From positions 1 to 7,384 of the forward strand of contig JAIPJV010000100.1 of assembly GCA_021734005.1 (NCBI GenBank): a stretch of DNA of 7,384 nt, in the 5' to 3' direction. The stretch is from Fidelibacterota bacterium (GTDB lineage: Bacteria; Fidelibacterota; UBA2242; JAFGTP01). The notes beneath the pieces are model-generated. The model saw only the letters and a program-made list of their open reading frames with translations, did no database searches and had not been told where the DNA came from. This document shows, piece by piece, positions 6,400-7,384 of this stretch (position 1 is the first letter of the stretch; every line of letters begins with the position of its first letter). The position numbers were made by a program, and so were the translations under genes.

Positions 6400-6699
6400 A
6401 TGGGAAGTTTAGGACCTTTTGAAATAATAATAATTGCTATTGTACTTTTGCTATTTTTTGGTGCCAAAAGATTACCGGAATTGGCGCGGGGAATTGGCAA
6501 AAGTCTCAAGGAATTTAAAAAAGCTACAAGCGACATTCAGGATGAAATTGAAAGTTCGGTTGACAATTCTGATAAATACATTAATCACGAAGACAAAACT
6601 GGCTATGATCATGTTCGACCAGATCGTGAAAAAGCCGAACCGAAATCAAAAGATTATCAAGAAGATGAAGACACAGAATCTAAAAATAAGCAGGAATAA
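6400..6699 (+). CDS. tatA: Sec-independent (Tat) translocase subunit TatA/TatE
   Basis: TatA subunits oligomerise in the cytoplasmic membrane to let folded twin-arginine proteins cross. The 99-aa product has the standard layout: a very short N-terminus, one membrane helix at about 7-20, the Phe20-Gly21 hinge, and an amphipathic helix (KRLPELARGIGKSLKEFKKA, 23-42) that contains the conserved Phe39. A highly charged, probably disordered tail follows. A polar residue, Glu8, occupies the position of E. coli TatA Gln8, and the match to PELARGIGK favours TatA/E over TatB. The ATG at 6400 has GAGGT at 6390-6394 as ribosome binding site. Genes for TatC and TatB are not in the window, so this is a detached tatA locus. 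The stop lies 5 bases before the gatA GTG. The identity is clear; whether it is the main TatA or a paralogue cannot be told. Confidence 0.95.
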   Translation: MGSLGPFEIIIIAIVLLLFFGAKRLPELARGIGKSLKEFKKATSDIQDEIESSVDNSDKYINHEDKTGYDHVRPDREKAEPKSKDYQEDEDTESKNKQE

Positions 6700-6704
6700 T
6701 ATTT

Positions 6705-7384
6705 GTGAAATTGGAAAATATCGCTTCGCAAGTCGCAAAAAATATTGAAAAGATTGACAATGAAAATCCATATAATGCTTTTATAACCACTTTACCGGAT
6801 AGTCTGGAAAATCTCAAAACCAGGCTCCAGGAAGACGACTATACTGGAAAAAAACTGGCTGGAAAGACGCTGGGAATCAAAGACAATATCAATATCAAAG
6901 GTCATCCGGCTACATGTGCATCAAAAATTTTGGACGGATACGAATCTACTTATGATGCAACAGTCATCAAAAAGATTCGTGATGCCGGCGGTATAATGGT
7001 GGGCAAGACCAACATGGATGAATTTGCTATGGGATCTTCTACTGAACACTCTGCTTTTGGTATAGTGCAAAATCCCGCCAATATTGAAAAAGTTCCCGGT
7101 GGATCTAGTGGTGGATCGGCAGCCGCAGTTGCCGGAGGTCTGGTTGATATGGCGCTTGGTTCTGATACAGGTGGATCTATTCGCCAACCGGCTGCATTTT
7201 GCGGTGTAGTGGGGATCAAACCTACTTATGGTCGAGTTTCCCGCTATGGTCTGGTGGCTTTTGCATCTTCACTGGATCAGATCGGCCCCTTTGCTCAAAA
7301 TGTAGAGGATGCTGCTCGCTTACTGGAAGTCATTTCAGGAAATGACCACCAGGACTCCACAACAGTTGATGAGCCTGTCCCCGA
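6705..7384 (+). CDS. gatA: Asp-tRNA(Asn)/Glu-tRNA(Gln) amidotransferase subunit A, 3' end outside window
   Basis: GatA is the glutaminase subunit of GatCAB. It releases ammonia from glutamine for amidation of Glu-tRNA(Gln) and/or Asp-tRNA(Asn). The window holds 226 codons of an expected 460-490. The amidase-signature triad is intact: Lys59 (GIKDN), cis-Ser134 (PGGSSGGSA) and nucleophile Ser158 (DTGGSIRQPA). Strongly conserved NMDEFAMGSSTE and FCGVVGIKPTYGRVSRYGLVA segments make the call firm against other amidases. The start is GTG 6705 behind AGGA (6692-6695). An in-frame TAA at 6687-6689 blocks any longer version. Compared with the S. aureus triad (Lys79, Ser154, Ser178) every residue is shifted by exactly 20, so the protein lacks about 20 residues of the usual N-terminal helix. 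No gatC precedes it. It follows tatA by 5 bases. The frame is open to the window end. Confidence 0.96.
   Translation, partial: MKLENIASQVAKNIEKIDNENPYNAFITTLPDSLENLKTRLQEDDYTGKKLAGKTLGIKDNINIKGHPATCASKILDGYESTYDATVIKKIRDAGGIMVGKTNMDEFAMGSSTEHSAFGIVQNPANIEKVPGGSSGGSAAAVAGGLVDMALGSDTGGSIRQPAAFCGVVGIKPTYGRVSRYGLVAFASSLDQIGPFAQNVEDAARLLEVISGNDHQDSTTVDEPVP

Larger units (their letters stand above)
2..7384 (+). other. Co-directional gene run, probable operon(s)
   Basis: All eleven genes lie on one strand. Spacings in order are 20, 8, -11, 44, 3, 5, -1, 1, 23 and 5 bases (negative means overlap). Ribosome binding sites of purB, pssA, purS, purQ and the DUF4321-like gene lie inside or across the end of the gene before them, as expected for coupled translation. 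The 44-base gap before psd is the only place with room for a control element, and I saw no convincing -35/-10 pair there. Cotranscription is inferred from spacing alone. Transcript borders are unknown and both ends lie outside the window. Confidence 0.6.

Noticed and set aside
6422..6436. AAT-repeat tract at the start of tatA as a possible slippage site
   Set aside because: It is only about four units and encodes the Ile run of the membrane helix; too short to count as a variable repeat.
6434..6748. A 104-codon + strand frame overlapping tatA and the start of gatA
   Set aside because: It is a shifted reading of tatA, very rich in Lys, Ile and Asn with no domain, and no convincing start; tatA and gatA explain the DNA.

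Overview
This is an ordinary, very compact bacterial core-gene region. Eleven genes lie on the + strand with almost no spacer DNA, and the two genes at the ends are cut by the window. I saw no RNA gene, mobile element, CRISPR array, phage gene or long repeat. The DNA is moderately AT-rich and uses ATG, GTG and TTG starts behind purine-rich Shine-Dalgarno sequences. The longest non-coding gap is 44 bases, so no empty stretch over 300 bases exists. The source looks like a Gram-negative (two-membrane) bacterium. It encodes an exported HtrA/Deg protease, the phosphatidylserine-to-phosphatidylethanolamine lipid branch, a Tat translocon subunit, a PurS/PurQ-type FGAM synthetase and an indirect aminoacylation GatA. 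The mix and the protease loop style remind me of lineages around the FCB group (Cloacimonadota, Calditrichota, Marinimicrobia). That is a weak inference from memory, not a measured placement.

Layout. 1-2453: the 3' part of truA (tRNA pseudouridine synthase), a 215-aa transaldolase, and an exported trypsin-like protease with one PDZ domain. 2443-3753: purB (adenylosuccinate lyase), which starts inside the end of the protease gene. 3754-3797: the longest gap, with a weak terminator-like hairpin and the strong ribosome binding site of a TTG-started gene. 3798-5150: psd and pssA, the two enzymes that make phosphatidylethanolamine from CDP-diacylglycerol and serine. 5156-6096: purS and purQ, two of the three FGAM synthetase subunits. 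6098-6376: a small membrane protein resembling DUF4321. 6400-6699: tatA. 6705-7384: the 5' part of gatA.

How the genes fit together. Most junctions are 0-23 bases or overlap, and no convincing internal promoter was seen, so long polycistronic transcripts are likely. The content is mixed: purine synthesis (purB, purS, purQ) is interleaved with phospholipid synthesis (psd, pssA), envelope quality control and export (protease, tatA) and tRNA-related functions (truA, gatA). The expected partners purL and gatC are not next to purSQ and gatA.

I found no convincing previously undescribed system. The most checkable oddities are a GatA that starts 20 residues later than the family norm and lacks an adjacent gatC, the uncharacterised small membrane protein between purQ and tatA, and the interleaving of purine and phospholipid genes.
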